In this document: piece after piece, positions 53,558 to 62,672 of the stretch | How positions within the stretch are numbered: the stretch's first letter is position 1 | How the letters are laid out: every line of letters begins with the position of its first letter | From: Bacteroidota bacterium | GTDB lineage: Bacteria > Bacteroidota > Bacteroidia > Bacteroidales > Tenuifilaceae | Direction of reading: 5' to 3' | NCBI GenBank assembly: GCA_029560875.1 | Contig: JAKQKB010000168.1 | Span: 98,739 to 162,738 of the forward strand | Length of the DNA: 64,000 nucleotides | Translations under genes and position numbers: made by a program | The notes under the pieces: model-generated | The model's database searches: none | The model's input: only the letters and a program-made list of their open reading frames with translations | What the model was told of the DNA's origin: nothing

Positions 53558-55750
53558 CTAATTTATACTCATCTCATTAATGATATTCTGTGCCCCAGCA
53601 AACTTATCAATTACAAATAACACGTAGCGAATATCAACAATAATGGTGCGTTGCATATCGGGTTCGTACATAAAGTCGCAGGCCATGGCCTCAGAGTTAC
53701 CATCGAAAGCTATTCCAATGAGCTTACCGCTGCCATTCAAAACAGGACTACCAGAATTACCTCCAGTAATATCGTTATCGGTTAGGAAACAAACGGGCAT
53801 TTTTCCATCGGCACTATACCTGCCGTAATCCTTATTGCGCCACAATTCCTTCAACTTTGGATGAACCTCAAACACATCGTGATTGGGGTTTTCCTTCTCT
53901 ATAACTCCATCTAAATAAGTAAAAGGCTTATAGGTCATGCCATCAACTGGCTTGTAGCCAATTACTTTACCATAAGTTAAACGCATAGTGGAGTTAGCAT
54001 CGGGGTAGTGCAACTTGCCAGAGTTCATCTCCATGACACCCTTTGTGTAAATCTGCATAGCCTTCTCGTAATCGAGTTTAGCGCTATAGATTTGGGGATA
54101 AATTGAGTCCCAAAGTGCATTGTAGTTATGGTACAGAATAAATATTGGGTCGTTAAGCAACGAATCGGAAACAGGATTTTTAATCAACCTTTCTAAATTC
54201 TTTGGCGATGTGAAATACGACCTCTCATAGAATCCTTGAACGTAGTATGGGTAAAGTCTATTAATATCGGGCAATTTCTTAATGGCATTCATCAATCCTA
54301 GGTTTGAACAAGTTCCAACATTGTTGATTAAATCGCCAAAAGCAGTTATGTATAAACCTAAATCGGGCTCGTAGTAGTACTTCTCAAATATAGAGTTCAA
54401 GTTTTTTTTAAGAAGTTTCCCTTCGGCCCTAATGTTATCCTTTTTCCAAAATTTAAGGGGACTATAGGGTTTTCCCTGCTCAAATATGGCCTGAACAAAA
54501 TTACCCGATGCGTTTACATTCTTATAAACATCAACTGGATAAAACGATAACGCTGACAGTGAGCCCTCAAGCGCCTCCCACTTGTTCTGCTTCGATTGCT
54601 CAAAGTATCCCTTAATCACAGGAAGCGATGTTAAATATCGGCTACGCATGGAAGGATTCTGGTTTACCCACTCCTTAAAGGCATTCTCGCGCTCACCCAA
54701 GCGTTCAACAACCTTAAATCGGAACATCGATTCTGCTTGCCAAGTGTCCTTTTGGTAGAAATTTACAAGATAATCGTGCTTATCGGTGTAATCTACCTTA
54801 ACCTTTGGGTCACGCGCCTGCGATTCCTTAACAACATTAATCATACGTCCCCAAACATCGCGTTTCCAAGGAGCAATAACATCACGGGCATTTTGAGCCT
54901 CAAACGATGTAGCATAGCGGTGAGTTGTTCCAGGATAACCAATAATCATTGCGAAATCACCCTCGTTAACTCCATTCAAATCAACCTTTAAATAATTCTT
55001 TGAGTTGTAAGGTACGTTCTTAGTGCTATACTCAGCAGGTTTTCCATCGGGCGAGGTGTAGATACGGAAAATACAAAAATCGCCAGTATGGCGTGGCCAA
55101 TGCCAGTTATCGACATCGCCTCCAAAATTACCAATTGATGAAGGAGGAACACCCACCAAACGAACATCTAAATAACGCTCGTAAACAAACATATAAAAGG
55201 CATTGTTATTGTAGAAAGGCTTAACCAAAACGTGGTTTCCAGTTTTTACTGCGGTCTCCTCCTCTATCTTCTGCATTACAGATTTTAACTGCTCAAAGTA
55301 GTCCTTATTGGGTAAACTTGGGTCAACAACTGAAAGAACCTTATTGGTAACATCCTCTATTCCAACAAGAATTAAGGCCGTCTTACCCTTAATGGGTAAT
55401 TCCTCCGCTAAGCTCTTAGCCCAGTAACCATTCTTAAGCAGGTTATTCTCTGTAGAACTCTGCGATTGAACTGCATCGACCCCACAATGGTGATTTGTAA
55501 GGAACATCCCTTTTGCCGATACCAGTTCGCCAGTACAACCACCATCGTCGAACTGAACTATTGCATCTTTTAAACTCGAATTATTAATACTATAAATATC
55601 CTCGGCAGTTAACTTTAAGCCCATAGCCTGCATTGTGGCAACATTCTGATGAATTAGGTTGATAAGCCACATCCCCTCGTCGGCCACTGATAACTTAAAG
55701 GAAAGAACCAAAAGGATTACCAATGCTCTTTTTACAAAAAATCGAACCAT
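53558..55750 (-). CDS. S46-family dipeptidyl peptidase (DPP7/DPP11-like)
   Basis: A 730-residue periplasmic serine exopeptidase that removes dipeptides from N termini. After the signal peptide the mature start ADEGMWL is the family hallmark. The catalytic His is in TNHHCGVDAVQ (87-88), the Asp region is VDNWHWPRHTGDF, and the catalytic Ser is S668 in GGNSGSPV. The residue 18 positions after this Ser sets P1 preference in the family: Arg in DPP11 (acidic P1) and Gly in DPP7 (hydrophobic P1). Here it is Ser686 (FDGNS), which does not suit DPP11. It fits the protein-degrading role of its neighbours. Confidence 0.92.
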   Translation of the reverse strand: MVRFFVKRALVILLVLSFKLSVADEGMWLINLIHQNVATMQAMGLKLTAEDIYSINNSSLKDAIVQFDDGGCTGELVSAKGMFLTNHHCGVDAVQSQSSTENNLLKNGYWAKSLAEELPIKGKTALILVGIEDVTNKVLSVVDPSLPNKDYFEQLKSVMQKIEEETAVKTGNHVLVKPFYNNNAFYMFVYERYLDVRLVGVPPSSIGNFGGDVDNWHWPRHTGDFCIFRIYTSPDGKPAEYSTKNVPYNSKNYLKVDLNGVNEGDFAMIIGYPGTTHRYATSFEAQNARDVIAPWKRDVWGRMINVVKESQARDPKVKVDYTDKHDYLVNFYQKDTWQAESMFRFKVVERLGERENAFKEWVNQNPSMRSRYLTSLPVIKGYFEQSKQNKWEALEGSLSALSFYPVDVYKNVNASGNFVQAIFEQGKPYSPLKFWKKDNIRAEGKLLKKNLNSIFEKYYYEPDLGLYITAFGDLINNVGTCSNLGLMNAIKKLPDINRLYPYYVQGFYERSYFTSPKNLERLIKNPVSDSLLNDPIFILYHNYNALWDSIYPQIYSAKLDYEKAMQIYTKGVMEMNSGKLHYPDANSTMRLTYGKVIGYKPVDGMTYKPFTYLDGVIEKENPNHDVFEVHPKLKELWRNKDYGRYSADGKMPVCFLTDNDITGGNSGSPVLNGSGKLIGIAFDGNSEAMACDFMYEPDMQRTIIVDIRYVLFVIDKFAGAQNIINEMSIN

Positions 55751-55818
55751 ATTGTTTGATTTAAGAAGAATTATAACATAAAGTTAAAACAAATATTGCT
55801 AGGCATTATAAATAGGCC

Positions 55819-57042
55819 TTATTTTCTAAAATATTTAACAATTATTACAAAAAACAATAAAAGGGAAACCACAATGGCGAACGATAACCGATTATTTGAA
55901 GTTTGTTTCATACCAAGTAACTGGCTCGATAGCATATTCTCATCAACAAACTTAGAATAGGGCAAGTTACGCCAATGCCATTTGCCAATTATAGTTCCAT
56001 TGTAAAGTAGAAGTAACCCAGGGTTTGAACGAATTATAGTTTTTAGAGTTACCTCGTCGGCAGTAACAAACTGAAAGGGGATTGAATGCTCAAGGGTGAA
56101 TTTCTGAACCATATCGGCCGATGTGGCTGTTGCACAAATAAAACCAAATCCTTTTTCGCTTGCCTTGTAGTAAAGTTCTGTTAACTTTTTAAATGAATTC
56201 TTGTCAGTTTTATCGAGCCTTGTTGATATAACTAAAAAGTTGTACCCACTTGCATTCACAAACTTATCGGTAACATCCTCACCCTCCAAAGTATGCAGGG
56301 CAAAATTTGTAATTGGTGGAGTATAACCCACTTTAATACGTGTAGATTTGGTATCCACAAATGTCCAGGTTGAATCGTTCCAAGGGTAATTGCTCTCATC
56401 GAACTCCTTAACCACTCCATCCTTCTGGTAGTAAAGCAATGTGCTGTACTCATCGGCTGGAGCGCCTTCGGGAATTATCATATCATTATGTATGTTAACA
56501 CCTATTTTATAGGGACGAAAATCGTAAAGAGGTAAATTGTAGTAACCGTGAATTGAGGGCAAAAACGAAATAATCACCAGTAAACCAAATAAAACATACT
56601 TTTTCCAACTAGGATAGTATTCCTCAAAACTGTTCCTCTTTAAAAATAGTAACAATGCAGCCGCAAAGAACAGAATATTTTTATAGAATGTTTGCCAGTT
56701 TGAGAGATGAATGGCATCGCCAAAGCAACCACAATCTGAAACGGGATTAAATATGGCAAGTACCAGCGTTACTGGAGTAAAAACAAGCATAAACAAAAAT
56801 GCTCCCCAAGTAGCAACACGAAGTTGAACGCCAAAAAGCAGGAGTAAACCAATAGCCAACTCGGCAGCGCAAAGCACAAACGAAAACGGAAGTGAAAGAG
56901 AGTCTAAAAAGTTAAGATGAAATGCCATAAAGTAATCGTGAAACTTATAGGCTGAACCTAGCGGGTCAACTCCCTTAACAAATCCCGAAAATATAAATAC
57001 AACAGCCAACAAATAACGACTTAGTATAACAAAATGTTTCAT
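55819..57042 (-). CDS. BT_3928-like DoxX-family membrane protein
   Basis: A 407-residue inner membrane protein. The N-terminal part has four TM helices with the DoxX pattern (RYLLAVVFIFSGFVKGVDPLGSAYKF; LCAAELAIGLLLLFG; DCGCFGDAIHLSNWQTFYKN), a further TM at about 150-165, and a periplasmic region that ends with a final TM (LSFAIVVSLLLFFVIIVKYF). The periplasmic segment has a thioredoxin-like outline without a CxxC. This arrangement is typical of the Bacteroidota BT_3928 family of unknown function; the CGCF motif recalls MauE-type proteins that handle disulfides. It follows tmk by 40 nt on the same strand. Confidence 0.85.
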   Translation of the reverse strand: MKHFVILSRYLLAVVFIFSGFVKGVDPLGSAYKFHDYFMAFHLNFLDSLSLPFSFVLCAAELAIGLLLLFGVQLRVATWGAFLFMLVFTPVTLVLAIFNPVSDCGCFGDAIHLSNWQTFYKNILFFAAALLLFLKRNSFEEYYPSWKKYVLFGLLVIISFLPSIHGYYNLPLYDFRPYKIGVNIHNDMIIPEGAPADEYSTLLYYQKDGVVKEFDESNYPWNDSTWTFVDTKSTRIKVGYTPPITNFALHTLEGEDVTDKFVNASGYNFLVISTRLDKTDKNSFKKLTELYYKASEKGFGFICATATSADMVQKFTLEHSIPFQFVTADEVTLKTIIRSNPGLLLLYNGTIIGKWHWRNLPYSKFVDENMLSSQLLGMKQTSNNRLSFAIVVSLLLFFVIIVKYFRK

Positions 57043-57082
57043 ATTAATAAAAATGAAAAGTTAAACTTCAAGATATAACTAC

Positions 57083-57772
57083 CTACTTTAGCAATCCATG
57101 TACCTCAATGGCATCCATAATTTTAGCAAAAATCTCGTTAGGTTTTTGCATTTGTCCATCGGGGGTATTGCATTTAATAACCTTAAAACAATAGTCGATG
57201 CTCTCTTGTTCGAGGTAAACCTTGCGTACCCGTTCCTGAAAACTCAAATCTTTCTCGTGAATATCATCTTTTCCTTGAAGATATCCCCTATCATCGCCTG
57301 AGCGCTGCTCGGTTAACCTAGTTTTGGTAAACTCAAAGGGGACATCGAGGAATATGTTTAAATCGGGCTTTGGGATTTTAAAGTAATCGAACTCCAACTT
57401 AAAAATCCAATCGCGCAATGCGCTACGCTCCATATCGGTCTTTTGTTTTGCGCACTGAAAAGCGATATTGGAGTAAACATACCTATCGAGCAGAACAACA
57501 TGCCCCTGATTTAACCACTCCTGAACTGTTTTTGCAGCATCCATCCTATCTGTGGCATAAAGCAGAGCAACTACGTAGGGGTCAACCTGATTAATTTCAC
57601 CCAAATCGCCACGTAGAAAACGGGCAATAAGTTCACCAAAGAAAGGTGATTCTACCCTAGGAAAATGCAGAAAATGGGTTGGAATACCCTTTTGGGTAAA
57701 ATGATTATTCAGTAGATTAATTTGGGTAGATTTTCCTGCACCATCGAGCCCCTCAATCACAATCAAAGCCAT
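57083..57772 (-). CDS. tmk: Thymidylate kinase
   Basis: A 229-residue enzyme phosphorylating dTMP to dTDP. The P-loop is IEGLDGAGKST (6-16), DRYVYSN is the DR[YH] motif, and the lid region is LTEQRSGDDRG. It is longer than E. coli Tmk (213) mainly in the lid and C terminus. Upstream of the BT_3928-like gene, likely cotranscribed. Confidence 0.94.
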   Translation of the reverse strand: MALIVIEGLDGAGKSTQINLLNNHFTQKGIPTHFLHFPRVESPFFGELIARFLRGDLGEINQVDPYVVALLYATDRMDAAKTVQEWLNQGHVVLLDRYVYSNIAFQCAKQKTDMERSALRDWIFKLEFDYFKIPKPDLNIFLDVPFEFTKTRLTEQRSGDDRGYLQGKDDIHEKDLSFQERVRKVYLEQESIDYCFKVIKCNTPDGQMQKPNEIFAKIMDAIEVHGLLK

Positions 57773-57883
57773 TGTATATCTGTTTTTTATTTAAAATAGA
57801 TGAATTAAAAGTAATAACCTTAGCAGTTTTTAAGTCAATGTTTCGTATTTTTAACCACAAAATACCACGCAAGATAGAAAAAA

Positions 57884-58765
57884 ATGGAACAAATTGGGTC
57901 GCATTTTAAACAAAGACAAACCATTACTAGTAATGGTAAAATAATTAGCATTGCAAAGCCTATGGTTATGGGAATTGTGAATGTTACTAACGATTCCTTT
58001 TTTAGCGCAAGCCGTTTCCGTTTTGGCTATACCATTGCCCGCAGAGCAGAGCAAATCCTCTCGGAAGGTGGCGCAATTATCGATGTAGGAGCTTGTTCTA
58101 CACGCCCAGGTGCCATGGTGGTTTCTGAAGAACTTGAATTGAAACGATTATCGAAATCGCTCAACGCTATTAAGAAAAAATTTCCCGAAGCCATTGTTTC
58201 TGTTGATACTTTTAGAGCCAATGTTGCCCGCAAAATGGTGGAGGATTTTGGAGCCAATATCATAAATGATATTTCGGCTGGCGAAATGGACGCCAAAATG
58301 TTCGAAACCATTGCCGAACTTAAAGTTCCATATATTTTGATGCATATGAAAGGTACTCCCGATAATATGCAGCAAAACCCCACATACAACAATGTTATTA
58401 AGGAGATATTTATCTACTTCAACGAAAAAATTGAGAAACTCAAGCGCTTGGGTGTTAACGATATTATTATTGACCCAGGATTTGGTTTTGGAAAAACCAT
58501 TGAGCATAACTACACCATACTTAAGAATCTTAATGCCTTCAGGCTTTTTGAACTACCAATTCTTGCGGGAGTTTCCAGAAAATCGATGATTTACAAATCG
58601 CTCAACACAAACCCGGAAAAGGCTTTGAACGGAACATCGGTACTTAACACCATTGCTTTGAATAATGGTGCAACAATTCTACGTGTTCACGATGTTAAGG
58701 AGGCTGTTGAGACTATTAAACTTCTTGAGTTAACCCAAAAACAACCCGATTTTCAGTACTTATAA
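57884..58765 (+). CDS. folP: Dihydropteroate synthase
   Basis: A 293-residue TIM-barrel enzyme joining 6-hydroxymethyl-dihydropterin diphosphate and p-aminobenzoate, the target of sulfonamides. Visible: MGIVNVTNDSFF (pterin/phosphate loop 1), CSTRPGA (loop 2), SVDTF, NDISAG, MHMKGTPDNMQ, DPGFGFGKT, GVSRKSM and the terminal LRVHDV. Loop 1 usually reads NVTPDSF; the Pro is Asn here. The cdaA gene starts 8 nt downstream; folP-cdaA is a common Bacteroidota pair. Confidence 0.95.
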   Translation: MEQIGSHFKQRQTITSNGKIISIAKPMVMGIVNVTNDSFFSASRFRFGYTIARRAEQILSEGGAIIDVGACSTRPGAMVVSEELELKRLSKSLNAIKKKFPEAIVSVDTFRANVARKMVEDFGANIINDISAGEMDAKMFETIAELKVPYILMHMKGTPDNMQQNPTYNNVIKEIFIYFNEKIEKLKRLGVNDIIIDPGFGFGKTIEHNYTILKNLNAFRLFELPILAGVSRKSMIYKSLNTNPEKALNGTSVLNTIALNNGATILRVHDVKEAVETIKLLELTQKQPDFQYL

Positions 58766-58773
58766 TTTAAAGT

Positions 58774-59565
58774 ATGATTCCTGCATTTTTCCAACTATTT
58801 ATAACAATTCGAGTTCTCGATATTATCGATATCATAATGGTTGCATTCCTGCTCTACCAAATATACATGCTTATAAGGGGTACTGTAGCTATCAATATTT
58901 TTGGCGGAATAGTAGTGCTTTACATTATTTGGTTAGTAGTAAGAGCACTTAATATGGAACTGCTAAGTGGTATACTAGGCCAGATAATTGGAGTAGGAGT
59001 TATTGCAATTATAATTGTGTTTCAGCAGGAAATACGAAAGTTCTTGCTGTTCATTGGAACAAAGTATATGTCGAAGAGTAAATTCTCGCTCGAAAACCTA
59101 CTCTTTCCAAGGCATAAAACAGATGTAGCCCAGGTTAACGTTGATGCAATTGTAAAAGCCTGCCGAAATATGGCTGAAACAAAAACAGGTGCGTTAATTG
59201 TAATTGCCCGCAAATCGGAACTTCAGTTTTATGCCGAAACAGGTGATATAATTGAGGCAGAAACATCGAGCCGATTGCTGGAAAATATATTTTTCAAGAA
59301 TAGTCCATTGCACGATGGTGCTGTAATTATTGTAAACGACCGAATTCATGCTGCCCGATGCGTACTACCAGTAACGGAAAATATCAATTTACCCCCGCAG
59401 TACGGCATGAGACATAAAGCGGCAGTAGGAATTAGCGAGATTACTGATGCTATGGTTGTACTGGTATCGGAAGAAACAGGTAAAATAAGTTTTGTTTCGC
59501 ACGGAAGTATTAAGTACGGGGTAACCACTCAAGAACTTAAAACACTTTTGGAGGACAACTTATAA
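58774..59565 (+). CDS. cdaA: Diadenylate cyclase CdaA
   Basis: A 263-residue membrane enzyme making c-di-AMP from two ATP. Three N-terminal TM helices (LDIIDIIMVAFLLYQIYML; INIFGGIVVLYIIWLVV; IGVGVIAIIIVF) lead to the DAC domain, with LHDGAVII (the DGA motif) and YGMRHKAAVGISE (usually RHR; here RHK). c-di-AMP controls potassium and cell-wall balance. Translationally close to folP. Confidence 0.94.
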   Translation: MIPAFFQLFITIRVLDIIDIIMVAFLLYQIYMLIRGTVAINIFGGIVVLYIIWLVVRALNMELLSGILGQIIGVGVIAIIIVFQQEIRKFLLFIGTKYMSKSKFSLENLLFPRHKTDVAQVNVDAIVKACRNMAETKTGALIVIARKSELQFYAETGDIIEAETSSRLLENIFFKNSPLHDGAVIIVNDRIHAARCVLPVTENINLPPQYGMRHKAAVGISEITDAMVVLVSEETGKISFVSHGSIKYGVTTQELKTLLEDNL

Positions 59566-59616
59566 GGCATCACTAAATAAGAGCCCTATGTGGCTTACTA
59601 AATAAAACTCTTTTTA

Positions 59617-59648
59617 TTCGGATTTTATCCTTAAATACCATACATTTG
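59617..59648 (+). promoter_or_regulatory. Possible promoter of the AroA-like gene
   Basis: TTCG at 59617-59620, 20 nt, TACATTTG at 59641-59648; one mismatch in the -33 element. The -7 box ends 28 nt before the ATG. Confidence 0.4.
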
Positions 59649-59676
59649 AACTCTTGGGACTAAAATTCGATGTACT

Positions 59677-60915
59677 ATGATTAAGTATTCTGTTACAAAG
59701 TCTGATAAGACTTTGAATGGTGAGGCAGCCCTTTCGCCTAACAAACCAATGAACTACAAATTTTTAGTTTTCAGAATTCTAAAAAGTTCAAACCTTACAC
59801 AACGTATCACTACAGAATCGGAAGATGCCCGAATACTCGATAAGAATTTGTTGAATGAGGGTATTCAGAAAAACAGAGGAACTTCCGCCAAGGCAATTCG
59901 CCATATTAGGTCGTTCATCAGTTATTTTGGTGGAGAGTGGGTTATGTCCTCCTCTGATATCATAAAGGATAATTCATTCGTAAAAATTGCAAAGGTTCTA
60001 CAGAAATTTGGGTTGAATGTATCGTACGAGGAGCGATCAGGCAGACCCCCTTTCAAAATTATTGGAAAAAACCTAAAAGGTAAAATACTTAGGGTTGATA
60101 GTTCTATCAACAGCAAAGTGATTGAAGCCAAACTATTACTGTCTCCAAGTCTTTCAACTGAGATGATTCATGAACTGAAGGAGCATATCATCCAATCGGG
60201 CTATGTTGAAATGACTCTAAGGGCATTGCAATACCTAGGTGTAAATACCGATTGGAAAGAGGCGGAGATACTTGTAGAACACGAAAGTGCCGACGGTTCG
60301 CAACTGGTAATTGAATCGGACTGGAGTATGGCCTCCTACTGGTACGAGATGGTAGCGTTGGCTCAAAAAGGAACAATCGAAATAAAAGGGTTGAACTTTG
60401 AGAGTTTCCAGTGCGACTCTGTTGTAAAAGATATTTTTAAAGAGTTAGGAGTTGATACTCAGGTGTCTGCAGAATCAATAAAAATAAAACGCAAAGGGAA
60501 AGTTGTAAAAAAGTTATCACACGATTTCAGCAATTACCCTGACCTAGTACCTGCCGTTGTTACAACGTGTGTATGCATGGATATTCCCTTCAAAATATCC
60601 GGAATTGACTCCCTAAGACTTAAAGAGCCAGACAGATTAGTATCGTTACAAATCGAACTAAAAAAAGTTGGTGCAAACCTTGTAGTTGAAAAGCAGGACA
60701 ATAAGGAAATTTTGACTTTTGATGGCAAAACAAAGTTTAAAGGGATAAAACAGCTAGACTTTGACACGCATAATGACCACAGAATGGCTCTTGCATTGAC
60801 TCCAATTTGCCTAAAAGGCATACCTATAACTATCGAAAATCCTTGGGTAACCAACAAATCCTACACAACGTTTTGGGACGATTTGAAAAAAGTTGGATTT
60901 GAGGTTATATCATAA
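59677..60915 (+). CDS. Divergent EPSP-synthase (AroA)-like protein with altered active site
   Basis: A 412-residue protein that aligns over its whole length with 3-phosphoshikimate 1-carboxyvinyltransferase. The C-terminal half keeps the active-site residues: ESDWSMASYWYE, NYPDLVP, LKEPDRL (E. coli K340, E341, R344), NDHRMA (R386) and VTNKSY (K411). The N-terminal half does not: SKSxSNR is PNKPMNYK (Ser23 lost, Arg27 to Lys), the RPIG loop with Arg124 is DIIKDNSFV, and SSQ (169-171) is NSK. Numbering is by eye against E. coli. It may be a weak, changed or inactive AroA. It lies alone between cdaA and an RDD gene, with its own promoter-like box and a terminator. Confidence 0.75.
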   Translation: MIKYSVTKSDKTLNGEAALSPNKPMNYKFLVFRILKSSNLTQRITTESEDARILDKNLLNEGIQKNRGTSAKAIRHIRSFISYFGGEWVMSSSDIIKDNSFVKIAKVLQKFGLNVSYEERSGRPPFKIIGKNLKGKILRVDSSINSKVIEAKLLLSPSLSTEMIHELKEHIIQSGYVEMTLRALQYLGVNTDWKEAEILVEHESADGSQLVIESDWSMASYWYEMVALAQKGTIEIKGLNFESFQCDSVVKDIFKELGVDTQVSAESIKIKRKGKVVKKLSHDFSNYPDLVPAVVTTCVCMDIPFKISGIDSLRLKEPDRLVSLQIELKKVGANLVVEKQDNKEILTFDGKTKFKGIKQLDFDTHNDHRMALALTPICLKGIPITIENPWVTNKSYTTFWDDLKKVGFEVIS

Positions 60916-60943
60916 AAAAAAGAGGCTTTTTGCCTCTTTTTTT
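60915..60943. terminator. Bidirectional terminator between the AroA-like and RDD genes
   Basis: AAAAAAAGAGGC and GCCTCTTTTTTT form a 12-bp stem around a T5 loop. Confidence 0.88.
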
Positions 60944-60957
60944 ATGACTTTTAGCAA

Positions 60958-61437
60958 TTATGGTTTCTTCCAAACCAGCGTATTTGCAATAATATCATGA
61001 AGGGCTTGTTTTTTATCTGTAAAACCAGCAATTATATAGCCTATCCACAAAGTCATTCCTGAGATAATTTTAGCAAAGTACCGGCCAGTTGCTCTCCCAA
61101 AAGAAATCCTATTACCATTTTCGTCGGTCACAATTATACCCAAAACTTTTTTCCCAATTGTACCCTGATATTTTGACGATTCCATTAAAGCAAAGTAAAG
61201 CCAACCTGCTACAATACTCAGTAATACAAATAAAAGTAGGGTTCCGGCAATTGCGCCTGCTATTCCAAGCGCCTGAGCCTCACTAAAATCTCCATCAGAA
61301 GATTTAATTGCGGTATAAACGATTGTTCCAATAAATGGAATAAAAAAGATAAATTGGATTGTTCCAAGAATTGCGCCATCGAGCAAATAGGCGATAAATC
61401 GCCACCAAAATCCTGCATATTTATTTTCCATACTCAT
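60958..61437 (-). CDS. RDD-family membrane protein
   Basis: A 159-residue protein with three TM helices. The family hallmarks are YAGFWWRFIAYLLDGAIL (R and D near the first TM) and the TIGKKVLGIIVTDENGNRISFGRATGRYFAK segment. Function of RDD proteins is mostly unknown; some act in ion transport. It lies 6 nt after the DNA methyltransferase stop on the same strand, so cotranscription is likely but probably without functional meaning. Met 1 or Met 3 may be the start. Confidence 0.87.
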   Translation of the reverse strand: MSMENKYAGFWWRFIAYLLDGAILGTIQFIFFIPFIGTIVYTAIKSSDGDFSEAQALGIAGAIAGTLLLFVLLSIVAGWLYFALMESSKYQGTIGKKVLGIIVTDENGNRISFGRATGRYFAKIISGMTLWIGYIIAGFTDKKQALHDIIANTLVWKKP

Positions 61438-61443
61438 ATAAAT

Positions 61444-62631
61444 TTAAGTTTCCTGATTAAAATACGACCTTGTATTGATTAAAAAATTGGCAAATAGTTT
61501 AACAACCTCAACATTAACTGAGTTCCCAAATTGCCTGTATGCAATCCTATCGGTTGGATGAATCTTAAATGTGTCAGGGAAACTCTGCAATCTGGCACAT
61601 TCCCGTGGTGTTAATCTACGTTTTAAAGGACCAACAATGGATGTTTGCGTTATAGCCACTAAAGCCGGAAAGTGTGTTGGTGCTTTAGCTCTCAATCCCG
61701 AAGGACGGAAATGCATTATGGTATCCCATAAATTGGGATTTGCGGTTTTTCCCGCCTGCCACTCAAATTTTGCCTTTGCCCCCTTGAACGCAGAATTTTT
61801 ACGAGCCTTTAACAGCCATCGTGTCAAAAATTTACTGTTAGCCTCGTATAGTTGTTTATTTTTCAGGATAAATGATTGCTTCCATTTAGGGTACAAATTG
61901 AATTCATCAGGAGGAACAACCATATCAAAATAATCGGCCCAAACAGGAAATCCGGGCAAATCGCCTTTAATATTTTGGATAAACTCGTTCCAAAGGTCAA
62001 TAATTGACTCATCGCTTTTATTCAGCTTATACTTTCGAAAATTTGAAGAATTTGAATCGATAATTGACAATGCATTCGAAATCTTGTACTTTGCTGGTTT
62101 TACGGGTAAAAAGGGGAGGTCGCCAATATCTTTACGAACACATGCGATAAAAACCCGCTCGCGGTGCTGTGGAACTCCTAGGTAATGAGGGCTGTAAATT
62201 ATTGGTTCTGGTGAAACGTTATATCCCAAATGCCTCAAATTGTAATGAATTGTTTTCCATGTATTACCGCCATCGTGCCCTGCAAGGTTACGAACATTTT
62301 CGAGCAGAATGTATTTTGGCTTATGATGCTTCACTATTCGAACAATATCGAAAAACAGCGTACCCCTAGGGTCGTTAATTCCTTTTCTATTTCCAGCCTT
62401 TGAAAACGATTGGCAAGGAAATCCACCGCAAAGCAAATCGTGCTCGGGAATATCCTTTTCATCCACCTTTGTTATGTCGCCATACGGCTCAATACCAAAG
62501 TTGTCGAGGTAAACCTTTCTGCAATCAGCATCAATATCCGAAGCAAAGACACACTTGCCTCCCAATTGGGTAAGTGCAATATGAAAACCACCTATACCGC
62601 AGAATAAATCGACAAACTTGAACTGTTTCAT
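61444..62631 (-). CDS. C5 cytosine DNA methyltransferase, orphan
   Basis: A 395-residue methyltransferase that adds a methyl group to C5 of cytosine in DNA. Motif I is DLFCGIGGFHIAL, motif IV GGFPCQSFSKAG with catalytic C73, motif VI ENVRNL (111), motif VIII QHRERVF (155-161), motif X RQFGNSVNVEVV. The target-recognition region lies between about residues 185 and 335 (FPVWADYFDMVVPPDEF, FPALVAITQTSIVG). The target sequence cannot be read. No restriction enzyme gene is next to it: neighbours are an RDD protein and an esterase. It is likely a solitary regulatory or defence-remnant methyltransferase. Confidence 0.93.
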   Translation of the reverse strand: MKQFKFVDLFCGIGGFHIALTQLGGKCVFASDIDADCRKVYLDNFGIEPYGDITKVDEKDIPEHDLLCGGFPCQSFSKAGNRKGINDPRGTLFFDIVRIVKHHKPKYILLENVRNLAGHDGGNTWKTIHYNLRHLGYNVSPEPIIYSPHYLGVPQHRERVFIACVRKDIGDLPFLPVKPAKYKISNALSIIDSNSSNFRKYKLNKSDESIIDLWNEFIQNIKGDLPGFPVWADYFDMVVPPDEFNLYPKWKQSFILKNKQLYEANSKFLTRWLLKARKNSAFKGAKAKFEWQAGKTANPNLWDTIMHFRPSGLRAKAPTHFPALVAITQTSIVGPLKRRLTPRECARLQSFPDTFKIHPTDRIAYRQFGNSVNVEVVKLFANFLINTRSYFNQET

Positions 62632-62635
62632 TGTT

Positions 62636-62665
62636 CAAATATAGGAAAGACAATACGTTCTACAA
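62636..62665 (-). promoter_or_regulatory. Promoter of the methyltransferase gene, near-leaderless
   Basis: On the minus strand TTG, 19 nt, TATATTTG; the -7 box ends 4 nt before the ATG at 62631. The transcript would begin at or after the start codon, or the promoter serves a shorter product. Confidence 0.5.
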
Positions 62666-62672
62666 TGGATTA

